DNA of 64,000 nucleotides. Source: Variovorax ginsengisoli. Its GTDB lineage: Bacteria; Pseudomonadota; Gammaproteobacteria; Burkholderiales; Burkholderiaceae_C. The stretch covers positions 278,353-342,352 of the forward strand of contig NZ_RCZJ01000003.1 in the NCBI RefSeq assembly GCF_006438845.1. Reading direction: 5' to 3'. The notes below the pieces were generated by a model. The model saw only the letters and a list, made by a program, of their open reading frames with translations, made no database searches and had not been told where the DNA came from. Position numbers and translations under genes: made by a program. Below, one piece after another: positions 47,638 through 58,748 of this stretch (positions are counted from its first letter, which is position 1; every line of letters begins with the position of its first letter).

Positions 47638-48855
47638 TCAGTTTTTCACGATGGAGAACGGTGCGGTGTTGCTCGCCGAGCGGATGCCGTAGACGCCGCC
47701 CGTCGGCCGCTCCGCGATCCCGCCAATGAAATCGCCGCCACGGCTGATTCGCTCTCCGGCTTCACGCACGCCATTGCCGTCTGGCACAAACCGGAAGATG
47801 CCGTCGCCAAAGGTGCCGACGAGGATTTCGCCCTGAAGGCCGAGGTCATTGCCGACGACGCGCGTCACGCCCTGAAAGCTGTAGCTGAAGTTCGTCGAAT
47901 AGAGGGGCGCGACGATGTCCGGACGCGTCGCGTGCTTCGGGTAGTCGACAAACGCTTCGTCGCTGCCCTCGGACACCAGTGGCCATCCGTAATTCGCACC
48001 GGCCTTGATGAGGTTGAGTTCGTCGCCCCTGTGCAGCGCATCGTCGACGGCGTACACCGTGCCGTCGCCGGTGATGTGCATGCCCCTCGGCTGGCGCAGC
48101 CCGTAGGCGTAGACCAGGTCGAGCGCGCCCGACGAAGCGGTGGGATTCTTCGCCGACCGGGCGCCGGTCTGCGTCATGCGCAGCACTTTCCCCTTGAACG
48201 ATGCCGGATCCTGCGCAGCCGACGGATCGCCGAGGTCACCGATGGCGACCACGACATCCCCGTCCACGGGGTCCACGTCGATGGCTCCCCCAAATCGGGC
48301 CTGCGTCGGTGTCGTAGCCACGCGCGGCGAGCGCCAGATCGTGGTCTGGTTCGAGATGGTTTCACCAGCCAGCGTCACGCGCACGACGGCAACACCGACG
48401 TCGTCCAGTGTGGGTCCAGGGCCTTCCGTCACGGTGACGAAAATCTGGCCCGTCGTCGCAAACTTCGGATCGACGGCGATGCCCGTGATGCCGGCGCCCG
48501 AAATCTCGAACACCGGAAGCTTTCCCACCACCGTGGGGGGGCCACTTTCGATGTCACCGACGAGCAGAGTGCCGTCCTGGCGACCGAAGACGGCGCGGCC
48601 ATCCGGGCGGAAAGCGAAAGCGCTGAAGTTGTCCTCCGCGCCCACGGACTTGACGCTGTACGTGGTCGGTGCGGGCGATGGTTCTGGCGCAGGAGCGGGG
48701 GCCGGAGCTGGAGCCGGCGCGGGTGCGGGTGTAGGTGTAGGTGTAGGAGTGGCGCCGCCGCCATCACTTCCGCCACCGCCACCGCCACCGCCACACGCAG
48801 CGATCATGGTCGCAGTACCCAGCGCCGCGATGGTGCGCAATGTTCTGTTTTTCAT
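47638..48855 (-). CDS. PQQ-dependent sugar dehydrogenase-like lipoprotein
   Basis: 405 residues. A lipobox (IAACG) is followed by a poly-Gly run and a long Thr-Pro/Ala-Pro linker (residues 20-64), then a beta-propeller of the soluble glucose/sorbosone dehydrogenase family: GAGITGIAVDPKF, GLRQPRGMHITGDGTVYAVDD, ANYGWPLVSEG and GEILVGTFGDGIFRF. It probably oxidises sugars or aldoses in the periplasm using PQQ, tethered by its linker. The linker DNA consists of short in-frame tandem repeats, so its length may vary between strains. Confidence 0.87.
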   Translation of the reverse strand: MKNRTLRTIAALGTATMIAACGGGGGGGGSDGGGATPTPTPTPAPAPAPAPAPAPAPEPSPAPTTYSVKSVGAEDNFSAFAFRPDGRAVFGRQDGTLLVGDIESGPPTVVGKLPVFEISGAGITGIAVDPKFATTGQIFVTVTEGPGPTLDDVGVAVVRVTLAGETISNQTTIWRSPRVATTPTQARFGGAIDVDPVDGDVVVAIGDLGDPSAAQDPASFKGKVLRMTQTGARSAKNPTASSGALDLVYAYGLRQPRGMHITGDGTVYAVDDALHRGDELNLIKAGANYGWPLVSEGSDEAFVDYPKHATRPDIVAPLYSTNFSYSFQGVTRVVGNDLGLQGEILVGTFGDGIFRFVPDGNGVREAGERISRGGDFIGGIAERPTGGVYGIRSASNTAPFSIVKN

Positions 48856-48926
48856 TTATGTTGGCTGTCACTGGATCGACGTAGGGATCCGTCATCGCAT
48901 CCCGTCATGGATGCCAGGAGGGCAGG

Positions 48927-49337
48927 TCAGAATTTCACGCCCGGCATTCCGCTGAACAGGTCTCGCGTGCACTTGCCCTTCGCGATGTCGAACGACGACC
49001 CGGACCATCCTGCGTCCATGTACTCACGCACATCTCCGGATGCCCTGGAAAAAGACAGCGCGGTGCCGTTGGGGCCTCCGGAAGTGGCACGGCTGTTGGA
49101 GATCACGATCTCGTCCGGGGTCACAGCGTCAATGCGCGCTGCTGTCCGGCAGTCACCCCGACACCAACGCTTCGCATCGAGATCGATGCGAAAGGTCTCG
49201 GCCCAGGGGGTTGCAGGCTTTCCGGTTTCCTTCTGCTCAGTGCCTTTGCAGGTCAGGTCGTACTGATTTGCCGCCAGCGCGGAGCCGGCTGCAGAAAGAA
49301 TCGCGGCCGTAGCCACCCAGGTCAACACATTCCTCAT
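48927..49337 (-). CDS. Secreted protein of unknown function
   Basis: 136 residues. A signal peptide (first 23 residues, ending ALA) precedes a small mature domain with four cysteines (YDLTCKGT, WCRGDC, KGKCT), suggesting disulphides. ATG at 49337 is chosen because it begins the signal peptide and has a GGAGG site; the frame is open upstream. I do not recognise the family. Confidence 0.72.
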   Translation of the reverse strand: MRNVLTWVATAAILSAAGSALAANQYDLTCKGTEQKETGKPATPWAETFRIDLDAKRWCRGDCRTAARIDAVTPDEIVISNSRATSGGPNGTALSFSRASGDVREYMDAGWSGSSFDIAKGKCTRDLFSGMPGVKF

Positions 49338-49686
49338 TTCGCCTCCAGTTCTTGTGTAGGTTGATCGATGAGCGCCAAGCTCGGGTTTCGACACCGTGGG
49401 GAGTTTAGGAACGGTCGGGGCGAAGTGCCGTCGGACATTGGCTCGATGCGCTTCTGGCGTAGCGCTTGGAACGGGTCGCAACGGCCGGGCCGAGTGCGCG
49501 GCTTTCCCACGACTGCCTTGCAAGTGCAAGCGAGGTCAGCATGTTGCGTCGCACACGGTCGGCGGCACCGCGCAGGTTAAAGTCGACGCCGTGGTGCAGC
49601 CCTGGCTTGCCCACTCGGCGATCGCGCCGAATGCGCATACGCCACGACCGACGATGTCCAGGGGGCAGGTCCCATACAAGGCTTTC
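49338..49686. other. Intergenic region without a recognisable gene
   Basis: A 349-bp gap between divergent genes (the secreted protein and the orphan kinase). It holds one 14-bp inverted repeat, CTTGCA-AG-TGCAAG at 49517-49530. ORFs here lack family similarity and plausible start sites, so I see no gene. Confidence 0.5.
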
Positions 49687-50805
49687 ATGAGATTGGCTGA
49701 CTTCATCAGGGCTCACAGCGAGACCATCGTCGGCGAAGCTGCACGCTATGCCAGGAGCCTGGCTCCGTTGGCGCATGAACCCGAGAAGACCCTTCGGGAC
49801 CACATTCCGCTGATCCTCGACGCCATCGTTCTCGACCTCGAGAGCACCCAGACCAGAGCCCAGGCCCGTGTCAAGTCGTTGGGCCAGGACGCTGGCATGG
49901 CCGGTGCGCCCGATTCAGCCGCGCAAACGCATGGTCGGCTGCGTGCCAAGAGCGGCCTGCAGATGGCGCAACTGGTTGCGGAGTACCGCGCGTTGCGCGC
50001 AGGCGTGCTGAGGCTGTGGGCGGACAAGGAACCGGACGAGGTCTCGGTCGTGGACGTCATCAGGTTCAACGAAGCGATCGACCAGGCCGTTGCCGAGTCG
50101 GTGGCGTTTTTTTCCCAGGAGACCGATCAGCTCAGGAATGTCTTTCTGGGCGTGCTGGGGCACGATCTTCGAGGGCCGCTCAATGCGATCCTGCTCACGG
50201 CGGAACTGATTTCGAGAAAGACCAAGGACACCCCTCTTTCGGAGGTGGGCGTGCTCATACGCAGCGGTCGACGCATGGCTTCGCTCCTCGACACCTTGCT
50301 GCAGTACAACCGAACGGCCCTGGGCGGGGGCATGACGATCCACCGCGAGCCGACGGACCTCGGCGACGCCTGCGCTTCGGAGATCGAGGTCCTGAGGGCT
50401 GCACAACCCGATTCGGACATACGCTTCGACGTCGAGGGCGACGCGTCTGGCACTTTCGACGCCTCTGCGGTGCGCGAGGCGCTGGGCAACCTCGTGAACA
50501 ACGCGGCGGCTTACGGTGACGACGGGCCGATTTCAGTGCGGTTGATCGGGCACGGCACGATGGTGTCGCTGGCGGTCTTCAACACCGGCGCCCAGATCCC
50601 CGAGGCCATCGTCCCTGCCTTGTTCGAGGCGCTTCAGCGAGGCGATGACATCCGACCTGACGAGCATCGAACCAGCCTCGGCCTGGGCCTGTTCATCGTG
50701 CAGCAAATCGCCCAGGCCCACGGCGGTGAAGTGCGCTGCATGAGCGAATCGAACGGCACGACCTTCGAGGTCCTGCTGCCCCGCAACGTCGATGCACGCA
50801 GGTAG
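49687..50805 (+). CDS. Soluble sensor histidine kinase with RsbRD-type N-terminus
   Basis: 372 residues, no membrane segment. Residues 1-155 form a helical domain that resembles the RsbRD N-terminal sensor (a tentative match). The HisKA box is FLGVLGHDLRGPLNAIL (His about 160), and the ATPase domain has NLVNNAAAYGDDG and TSLGLGLFIVQQIAQAHGG. No response regulator gene is adjacent, so it is an orphan kinase. The start is ATG 49687 because the kinase domain layout begins there; the longer upstream frame is not conserved. Confidence 0.88.
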   Translation: MRLADFIRAHSETIVGEAARYARSLAPLAHEPEKTLRDHIPLILDAIVLDLESTQTRAQARVKSLGQDAGMAGAPDSAAQTHGRLRAKSGLQMAQLVAEYRALRAGVLRLWADKEPDEVSVVDVIRFNEAIDQAVAESVAFFSQETDQLRNVFLGVLGHDLRGPLNAILLTAELISRKTKDTPLSEVGVLIRSGRRMASLLDTLLQYNRTALGGGMTIHREPTDLGDACASEIEVLRAAQPDSDIRFDVEGDASGTFDASAVREALGNLVNNAAAYGDDGPISVRLIGHGTMVSLAVFNTGAQIPEAIVPALFEALQRGDDIRPDEHRTSLGLGLFIVQQIAQAHGGEVRCMSESNGTTFEVLLPRNVDARR

Positions 50806-50887
50806 TCCAAGATAGGCGGCGGCTGCCACTCGGCATGCGCGGCCAACCCCGACCCGCAATACACAACGCCCCATCGCCCCATCACGC

Positions 50888-51418
50888 ATGACCCCCAAAT
50901 CTCCAGACCAAGAGTTCATCGAATTTGCGCAAGAAGTTTTCCAGCTTGCGCGCACGGGTGACGCAGACACCCTGGCCCGCCTGCTGCAGAAGGGCTTGAA
51001 GCCCAACATGAGCAACCACAAGGGTGACACCCTGCTGATGCTCGCCGCCTACCACGGCCATGTCGAGTCGACGAAGGTGCTGCTCGAAGCCGGCGCGGAG
51101 CCGGACCGATACAACGACATGGCGCAGACGCCCCTGGGCGCGTCGACGTTCAAAGGCTACCTGCCGATCGTGGCGCTGTTGCTCGCCCACGGCGCCCAGC
51201 CGGAATTCGCACCGCCAGGAGGCAAGACGCCGTTGATGTTCGCCGCCATGTTCAACCGGCTCGACATCATGAAGCTCCTGCTTGAACGGAACGTCGACAT
51301 CGGCACCCAGAGCTCCGAAGGGCTCACCGCGCTGGAGCTGGCCCGGAGCATGGGCGCGAGCGATACCGCTTCCTACCTTGAAGCGCTGGGGACGGACGGC
51401 AGCGCGAAGCCTCGATAG
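50888..51418 (+). CDS. Ankyrin repeat protein
   Basis: 176 residues, no signal peptide. About four ankyrin repeats are visible, with the signatures KGDTLLMLAAYHGHVESTKVLLEAGA, GASTFKGYLPIVALLLAHGA and TPLMFAAMFNRLDIMKLLLERNV. Such proteins bind partner proteins. It stands alone upstream of the cyd operon, 146 bp away, and could be functionally linked, but nothing in the sequence proves it. Confidence 0.92.
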   Translation: MTPKSPDQEFIEFAQEVFQLARTGDADTLARLLQKGLKPNMSNHKGDTLLMLAAYHGHVESTKVLLEAGAEPDRYNDMAQTPLGASTFKGYLPIVALLLAHGAQPEFAPPGGKTPLMFAAMFNRLDIMKLLLERNVDIGTQSSEGLTALELARSMGASDTASYLEALGTDGSAKPR

Positions 51419-51564
51419 CTTGATCGGCTCGACGCGCCTCGCCAGCGGTGCCCGACAACGCCTGGCCGTGGACGAACTGTCCAGTTGCCGCACCCTGGCG
51501 CACGGCGTCTAATGTGGTGAGTCTGCAGCACGGTCTTTCAACGCCGACGCGGACTTCAAAAGCC

Positions 51565-53001
51565 ATGGATTCACTACTCCTCGCCCGCATCCAGTTCGGT
51601 TTCACCATCTCGTTTCACATCGTCTTTCCGGCCCTCACCATCGGGTTGGCGAGCTACCTCGCAGTGCTCGAGGCGCTGTGGCTGCGTACCCATCGCAAGG
51701 TCTACATCGATCTCTACCAGTTCTGGATCAAGGTGTTCGCGGTGGCGTTCGGCATGGGGGTGGTCTCAGGCCTGGTGATGGCCTACCAGTTCGGAACCAA
51801 CTGGAGCAACTTCTCCCGCTTTGCCGGCGGTGTGACCGGTCCGCTGCTGGCTTATGAAGTGCTCACCGCGTTCTTCCTCGAGGCAGGCTTTCTCGGCGTG
51901 ATGTTGTTCGGGCGGGATCGCGTCGGCCCCGGCCTGCACTTCGTGTCGACACTGGCCGTGGCGGTCGGCACGCTCATCTCGGCGACATGGATCCTCGCGT
52001 CGAACAGCTGGATGCACACGCCCCAGGGCCACGAGATCATCGACGGCCGCGTGGTGCCGGTCGATTGGTTGCGAGTCATCTTCAATCCCTCGTTCCCCTA
52101 CCGGCTCACGCACACGGTGGTCGCGTCCTACATTGCGACGGCGCTGATGGTGGCCGGTGCGGCCGCTTGGCACTTGCTGCGCGGACGTGACAACACGCGG
52201 GTCCGCACGATGCTGTCGATGGCGATGTGGATGCTGCTCGCCGCCGCCCCGATCCAGGCTCTGATCGGCGACCAGCACGGGCTCAACACCCTGGAACATC
52301 AACCGGCCAAGCTGGCGGCCATCGAAGGACATTGGGAGCACGGCAAAGATGGCGAAGGTGTTCCGTTGATCCTTTTCGGCCTGCCCGACATGGCGGCAGA
52401 GACGACCCGGTTCGCGCTCGAGATTCCGCGTGCCGGAAGTCTGCTGTTGACGCACAGCTGGGACGGGAAGATTCCCGCGCTCAAAGACTTCGCGCCGGAG
52501 GACCGCCCCAACTCGGCCATCGTCTTCTGGACGTTTCGCGTCATGGTGGGACTTGGAGTGCTGATGATCGCCCTGGCGGCTTGGGGCTTATTGCTTCGAC
52601 GGCGCCACCGGCTTTTCGCGCACCGCGGCTTTCTTTGGTTTGCCGTGCTGCTCTCGCCCGCAGGGCTGGTCGCGATCCTCGCGGGCTGGTTCACCACCGA
52701 GATCGGTCGGCAACCCTGGATCGTCTATGGGCTCATGCGCACGGCAGAGGGTGCATCGCCCCAGCACTCAGCGGCGCAGGTCGGTTTCAGCTTGGCCATG
52801 TTCGTGGTTGTGTACTTCTTGGTGTTCGGCGCCGGCACGGCCTACGGCCTGCGCATCATCGCCAAGGGGCCCCGCTCGGATGAGGGCGACTTGCCAGTCC
52901 AGGGTGGACCTGGCGAGCCACGGCAGCCGATGAGGCCGCTCTCCGCCGCGAGCGAAGGCATCGATGCCGAAGGCGATCTTGCTGCACCGGAGGTGAAATG
53001 A
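51565..53001 (+). CDS. cydA: Cytochrome bd-type ubiquinol oxidase subunit I
   Basis: 478 residues. The N-terminus RIQFGFTISFHIVFPALTIG has the haem-ligand histidine, and the quinol-oxidation region ends with the conserved TEIGRQPW. The Q-loop is short, which points to the cyanide-insensitive (CioA) subtype. Subunit I oxidises ubiquinol and reduces oxygen in the inner membrane. ATG at 51565 begins the conserved N-terminus. It overlaps cydB by one base. Confidence 0.95.
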   Translation: MDSLLLARIQFGFTISFHIVFPALTIGLASYLAVLEALWLRTHRKVYIDLYQFWIKVFAVAFGMGVVSGLVMAYQFGTNWSNFSRFAGGVTGPLLAYEVLTAFFLEAGFLGVMLFGRDRVGPGLHFVSTLAVAVGTLISATWILASNSWMHTPQGHEIIDGRVVPVDWLRVIFNPSFPYRLTHTVVASYIATALMVAGAAAWHLLRGRDNTRVRTMLSMAMWMLLAAAPIQALIGDQHGLNTLEHQPAKLAAIEGHWEHGKDGEGVPLILFGLPDMAAETTRFALEIPRAGSLLLTHSWDGKIPALKDFAPEDRPNSAIVFWTFRVMVGLGVLMIALAAWGLLLRRRHRLFAHRGFLWFAVLLSPAGLVAILAGWFTTEIGRQPWIVYGLMRTAEGASPQHSAAQVGFSLAMFVVVYFLVFGAGTAYGLRIIAKGPRSDEGDLPVQGGPGEPRQPMRPLSAASEGIDAEGDLAAPEVK

Positions 53002-54008
53002 TGGGCATCGACCTTCCCTTGATCTGGGCCGTGATCATCCTGTTCGGCATCATGATGTACGTGGTGATGGATGGTTTCGACCTGGGCATCGGCATTCTGT
53101 TTCCGTTCGTCCCGGACAAGGAAGATCGGGACGTGATGATGAACACGGTCGCGCCCGTCTGGGACGGCAACGAGACCTGGCTGGTGCTCGGCGGCGCCGG
53201 ATTGCTGGCCGCTTTCCCGTTGGCCTATGCGGTGATCCTCAGCGCGTTCTACCTGCCGCTGATCCTGATGTTGATCGGCCTCGTCTTCCGCGGCGTGGCA
53301 TTCGAGTTCCGATTCAAGGCGCGCCTGGGAAAGCGTCGCTGGTGGGACCTGGCCTTCATCGGCGGTTCGGTGACCGCGACCTTCTTTCAAGGCGTCACGT
53401 TGGGTGCGTTTCTCAACGGTCTGCGCGTGGTGGACGGCAACTTTGCAGGCGGCTCCTTCGACTGGGTTTCGCCCTTCTCCCTCTTCACCGGGCTGGCGCT
53501 TCTGGCCGCCTATGCCTTGCTCGGCGCGACCTGGTTGATCATGAAGACCGACGGCGAGCTGCAAAGGCGGATGCGCTCGCTGGCGACGCCATTGGTGTGG
53601 GTGATGCTGTTGGTGATCGCAGCGCTCAGCGCCTGGACGCCGCTGGCGCACAGCGCCATCGCACACCGGTGGTTCAGCCTTCCCAACCTCTTTTACTTCG
53701 CACCCGTGCCGCTGCTCGTGCTGCTGGTGGTCTGGCGATTGCTGCGGGACGTGCCCGGCGATGGACATGCATCGCCTTTCGTCCTCACGCTCTGCCTGCT
53801 CTTCCTCGGCTACACCGGCTTGGGCATCAGCCTTTGGCCGAACGTGATACCGCCAGACATCTCCATCTGGCAAGCCGCAGGGCCGTCACAGAGCCTCGGG
53901 TTCGCGCTGGTGGGCGCGTTGGTGATCATCCCGATCATCCTGATGTACACGGCGTGGAGCTACTGGGTTTTCCGCGGCAAGGTTCGGCATGGCGACGGGT
54001 ACCACTGA
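53001..54008 (+). CDS. cydB: Cytochrome bd-type ubiquinol oxidase subunit II
   Basis: 335 residues with about eight helices. The family motifs VMDGFDLGIGILFPFV and NTVAPVWDGNETWLVLGGAGLLAAFPLAY are intact. It pairs with CydA. Two adjacent ATGs (52998, 53001) are possible; the strong GGAGGTG spacing favours 53001. The 3' end overlaps the DUF2474 gene by 20 bp. Confidence 0.95.
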   Translation: MGIDLPLIWAVIILFGIMMYVVMDGFDLGIGILFPFVPDKEDRDVMMNTVAPVWDGNETWLVLGGAGLLAAFPLAYAVILSAFYLPLILMLIGLVFRGVAFEFRFKARLGKRRWWDLAFIGGSVTATFFQGVTLGAFLNGLRVVDGNFAGGSFDWVSPFSLFTGLALLAAYALLGATWLIMKTDGELQRRMRSLATPLVWVMLLVIAALSAWTPLAHSAIAHRWFSLPNLFYFAPVPLLVLLVVWRLLRDVPGDGHASPFVLTLCLLFLGYTGLGISLWPNVIPPDISIWQAAGPSQSLGFALVGALVIIPIILMYTAWSYWVFRGKVRHGDGYH

Positions 54009-54138
54009 AAAGCCCCGTCGCCTTTGGGCGCGGCGGATCGGCTGGCTGGTCGTTCTCTGGACCGGGGGCGTGCTCTCGGTGTCTGCGGCCACCTTGGTGC
54101 TGCGCTATGTGATGGCATGGGTGGGGCTCGGCCGATAA
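53989..54138 (+). CDS. DUF2474-type small membrane subunit of the cyd operon
   Basis: 49 residues from ATG 53989, within the end of cydB in another frame. A basic N-terminal arm (EKPRRLWARR) precedes one transmembrane helix (IGWLVVLWTGGVLSVSAATLVL). The position and layout match DUF2474 proteins that follow cioAB, analogous to CydX. It may stabilise the oxidase. Confidence 0.78.
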   Translation: MATGTTEKPRRLWARRIGWLVVLWTGGVLSVSAATLVLRYVMAWVGLGR

Positions 54139-54295
54139 GAGCAGGGGGTCGACTTCCCCTTTAGGATGTCAACCGTGATCAGCAGGCTCCTGAATGCTGA
54201 AGAGCGATCGCTGCGGCCACACGTTCGACCAAATCAGGCAACAGGCCAGCGTCGATGTCTTCGACGACATAGAGCGGGATCGACAGCCATGCAAT

Positions 54296-55969
54296 TCATC
54301 CAGCAGTCCGCAACTGCGCACGCAAGACCTTGCCCACGGGCGACTTTGGCAGTTGTGCGCTGAAGACAAGCTGCTTCGGCACCTTGTAGGCGGTGAGCTG
54401 GGTGCGGCAGTAACGCTCGATCTCTTCTGCCGTTAGCGCTGTGTCCCGAAGTACCACGTGGGCGCGGACGGCTTCCCCGGTGACAGCATCCGGCACCCCG
54501 ATCACCGCAGCTTCGAGAATGCCGGGATGCGCTGACAGAACATCTTCGACCTCGTTGGGATAGACATTGAAGCCGGAGACCAGAATCAGGTCCTTCTTTC
54601 GGTCGACGATGCGCACATAGCCATCGGGCTCGAACTGAGCGATGTCTCCCGTGTGAAGCCATCCATCGAGAACGGCACTGGCACTGTCCTGCTGGGCATG
54701 CAGATAGCCGGCAATGACCTGCGGACCGCGCACCAGCAGCTCACCGCGCTCTCCCAGCGCAAGACTGCATCCATCTGCGTCGACGATGCGCACCTCGCAG
54801 CCCGGCATCGGCAGGCCCACGCTGCCCAGCCGCGGCTTCTGGTTCGGCGGATTGCACGACACGATGCAGGTGGTCTCCGTCATGCCATAGCCTTCCAGCA
54901 TGGGGCAGACCAGCTTCTGCCAAGCTTCGGCGGTCGAGGGCCGCAAAGCCGTTCCGCCCGAGAAGGCGTAACGCAGCTTGGGCGGATGCGTCTTGAACCA
55001 CGGCTCGTTCAGCAATCCGACATAGAGGGTGTCGACGCCGGACATCCACTCGATCTCGAACTGCTCGAAAGCACTGCGAAGGTTGGAGATCGGGCGCGGA
55101 TTGGGCACCAACACGTTCCTCGCGCCCAGGGAGAAGAACAGCAGGAAGTTCACCGTGAAGGCGAAGATGTGATAGAGCGGCAGGACCGTCAGGATCGTCT
55201 CGCCGCTGCGCGGGCCGTCGTAGGCATCGAGGTAATCCCGCGTCATCTTGAGCGTCGCCAAGATGTTCTGATGGGTGATGACAGCACCCTTGCTGCGGCC
55301 CGTCGTGCCGCCCGTGTACTGGTACAACGCCACCGGGTGGTCGCGGCGGCCGACCTTCGCCAATTCATCGCCTGTCCGCAAGGCATCCACCATCCGGGTG
55401 AACGCCATGGTAGGCGTGAAATCGCCAGAGGCCGTGAGCTTTTCCCGGATGGCCGCTGCGACAGGCTGGGCGAAGAAGTCCCACATGCTGGCCGTCATGA
55501 GATGGATTCCGAGCGCCGCGGCAACGGGTTGCGCCACCTGCAGGAACATGTCGGACGCGAGCAGGATCTGCGCGCCCGAGTCCTCCAACTGCAGCCGCAG
55601 CTCACGCTCGGTGTACATCGGGTTGACGTTGGTGACGATCAGCCCTGCCTTCCACGCGCCAAACACTGCGATCGGGTAATGCAGGCTCGTAGGCAGTTGC
55701 ACCGCGATCACCTGGCCCATTTGGAGACCCATGTCGTGCACCAGATACCGGGCGAATGCATCGGACAGTGCGTCGACTTCCTTGAAGGTGCGTGCCGTGC
55801 TGGCGCCTGTAGCAAGCACGAACCCGAACGCCGTGTTCGCCTGGTATCGGTCCGCGGCATCGGCGGCAAGCGCAGCCGCATTGGCGGGCAATGACGCGAG
55901 GTCGATTCGATAGTCGCGCAGGCTCGGGGGAAAGGACGCTTCCCAGGGGTTTGGAATCGGGGTCGTCAT
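54296..55969 (-). CDS. fadD: Long-chain fatty acid-CoA ligase
   Basis: 557 residues. The AMP-binding motif YTGGTTGRSKGAV, GYGMTETT, GWLHTGDIAQFEPDGYVRIVDRKKD and the catalytic lysine in SPVGKVLR are all present, in the FadD layout. It activates fatty acids with ATP and CoA. The AAGGAGA upstream fixes ATG 55969. It is the last gene of the fadH/NTF2-like/fadD operon, whose members suggest degradation of unsaturated fatty acids or a related substrate. Confidence 0.92.
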   Translation of the reverse strand: MTTPIPNPWEASFPPSLRDYRIDLASLPANAAALAADAADRYQANTAFGFVLATGASTARTFKEVDALSDAFARYLVHDMGLQMGQVIAVQLPTSLHYPIAVFGAWKAGLIVTNVNPMYTERELRLQLEDSGAQILLASDMFLQVAQPVAAALGIHLMTASMWDFFAQPVAAAIREKLTASGDFTPTMAFTRMVDALRTGDELAKVGRRDHPVALYQYTGGTTGRSKGAVITHQNILATLKMTRDYLDAYDGPRSGETILTVLPLYHIFAFTVNFLLFFSLGARNVLVPNPRPISNLRSAFEQFEIEWMSGVDTLYVGLLNEPWFKTHPPKLRYAFSGGTALRPSTAEAWQKLVCPMLEGYGMTETTCIVSCNPPNQKPRLGSVGLPMPGCEVRIVDADGCSLALGERGELLVRGPQVIAGYLHAQQDSASAVLDGWLHTGDIAQFEPDGYVRIVDRKKDLILVSGFNVYPNEVEDVLSAHPGILEAAVIGVPDAVTGEAVRAHVVLRDTALTAEEIERYCRTQLTAYKVPKQLVFSAQLPKSPVGKVLRAQLRTAG

Positions 55970-55999
55970 CGCGTGTCTCCTTCGTTTTTTTTCCGTGCG

Positions 56000-56440
56000 T
56001 CAGGCCTTGACCTTGAACGAAGGCAGCTTGTCGGCGAGGCGCTTGCCCATCTCGGCGCCCAGCGCTTGAAGACCGCTCATGGGGCGCACCATGACCTCGA
56101 ACTCCACGATGTGCCCTTGCTCATCGAAGCGAATGAGGTCGACACCCCTGAGCTTCTTGTCGCCGATGTCCGCGCTGAACTCCAGCACCACGTTCAGGCC
56201 ATCGTCGCTGACGAGTTGGCGGTGGTACGCAAAGTTCTCGAACACCTGGATCACGGTGGACAGCGCCATGATGAGCGCCGGGGCGGGGCCGTACGCGGCG
56301 TGCGCCATGGGCGAGCGAAACACGGCGTCCGGGTGCACGATGGTGTGGAGTTGACTCAGATCGTTCTTGGCGATCATTTCGTGCCAGAGGTCGATCGACT
56401 TGGCGACGGCGGGACGTACGTTCGTTGGGGCTTGTGGCAT
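56000..56440 (-). CDS. NTF2-like (SnoaL-like) protein
   Basis: 146 residues, a single NTF2-like domain (IDLWHEMIAKNDLSQLHTIVHPDAVFRSP, then GVDLIRFDEQGHIVEFEVMVRP). Candidates are a double-bond isomerase or dehydratase of the pathway run by its neighbours. It lies between fadH (54 bp) and fadD (30 bp), with a clear AAGGAGA ribosome-binding site. Confidence 0.85.
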   Translation of the reverse strand: MPQAPTNVRPAVAKSIDLWHEMIAKNDLSQLHTIVHPDAVFRSPMAHAAYGPAPALIMALSTVIQVFENFAYHRQLVSDDGLNVVLEFSADIGDKKLRGVDLIRFDEQGHIVEFEVMVRPMSGLQALGAEMGKRLADKLPSFKVKA

Positions 56441-56494
56441 GAGGCAATCTCCTTCGGTGACGGTTGAACAAAGAGCGCGAGGACGCGGTTGGCG

Positions 56495-58585
<2,091 letters not shown>

Positions 58586-58588
58586 CTA

Positions 58589-58719
58589 GTTAAATTAACG
58601 CCGATAAGATTCGGAACAAAAAGAACCTGAAGCGATTCGTCTGCCAGTTCAGTCAGTGAGCGAGCTGATCACAACAGAAATCCTATCAATGTCAAGATAC
58701 TTATCCATGATAAGTTATC
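58589..58719. promoter_or_regulatory. AT-rich palindromes between fadH and tetR
   Basis: The 223-bp divergent gap has three AT-rich symmetric elements: GTTAAATTAAC (58589-58599), ACTTATC-CAT-GATAAGT (58699-58715) and GATAAGTTATC (58709-58719, overlapping it). The GATAA half-site recurs near 58603. They contrast with the GC-rich surroundings and are placed to be TetR operators controlling both genes. Confidence 0.6.
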
Positions 58720-58748
58720 CGCCTTCCTCGTCTCTCAGAGTTCTCCCT

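Noticed and set aside
51419..51564. FNR/ANR-type oxygen-response site upstream of cydA
   Set aside because: No TTGAT-N4-ATCAA site is visible; a lone TTGATC half-site is not enough.
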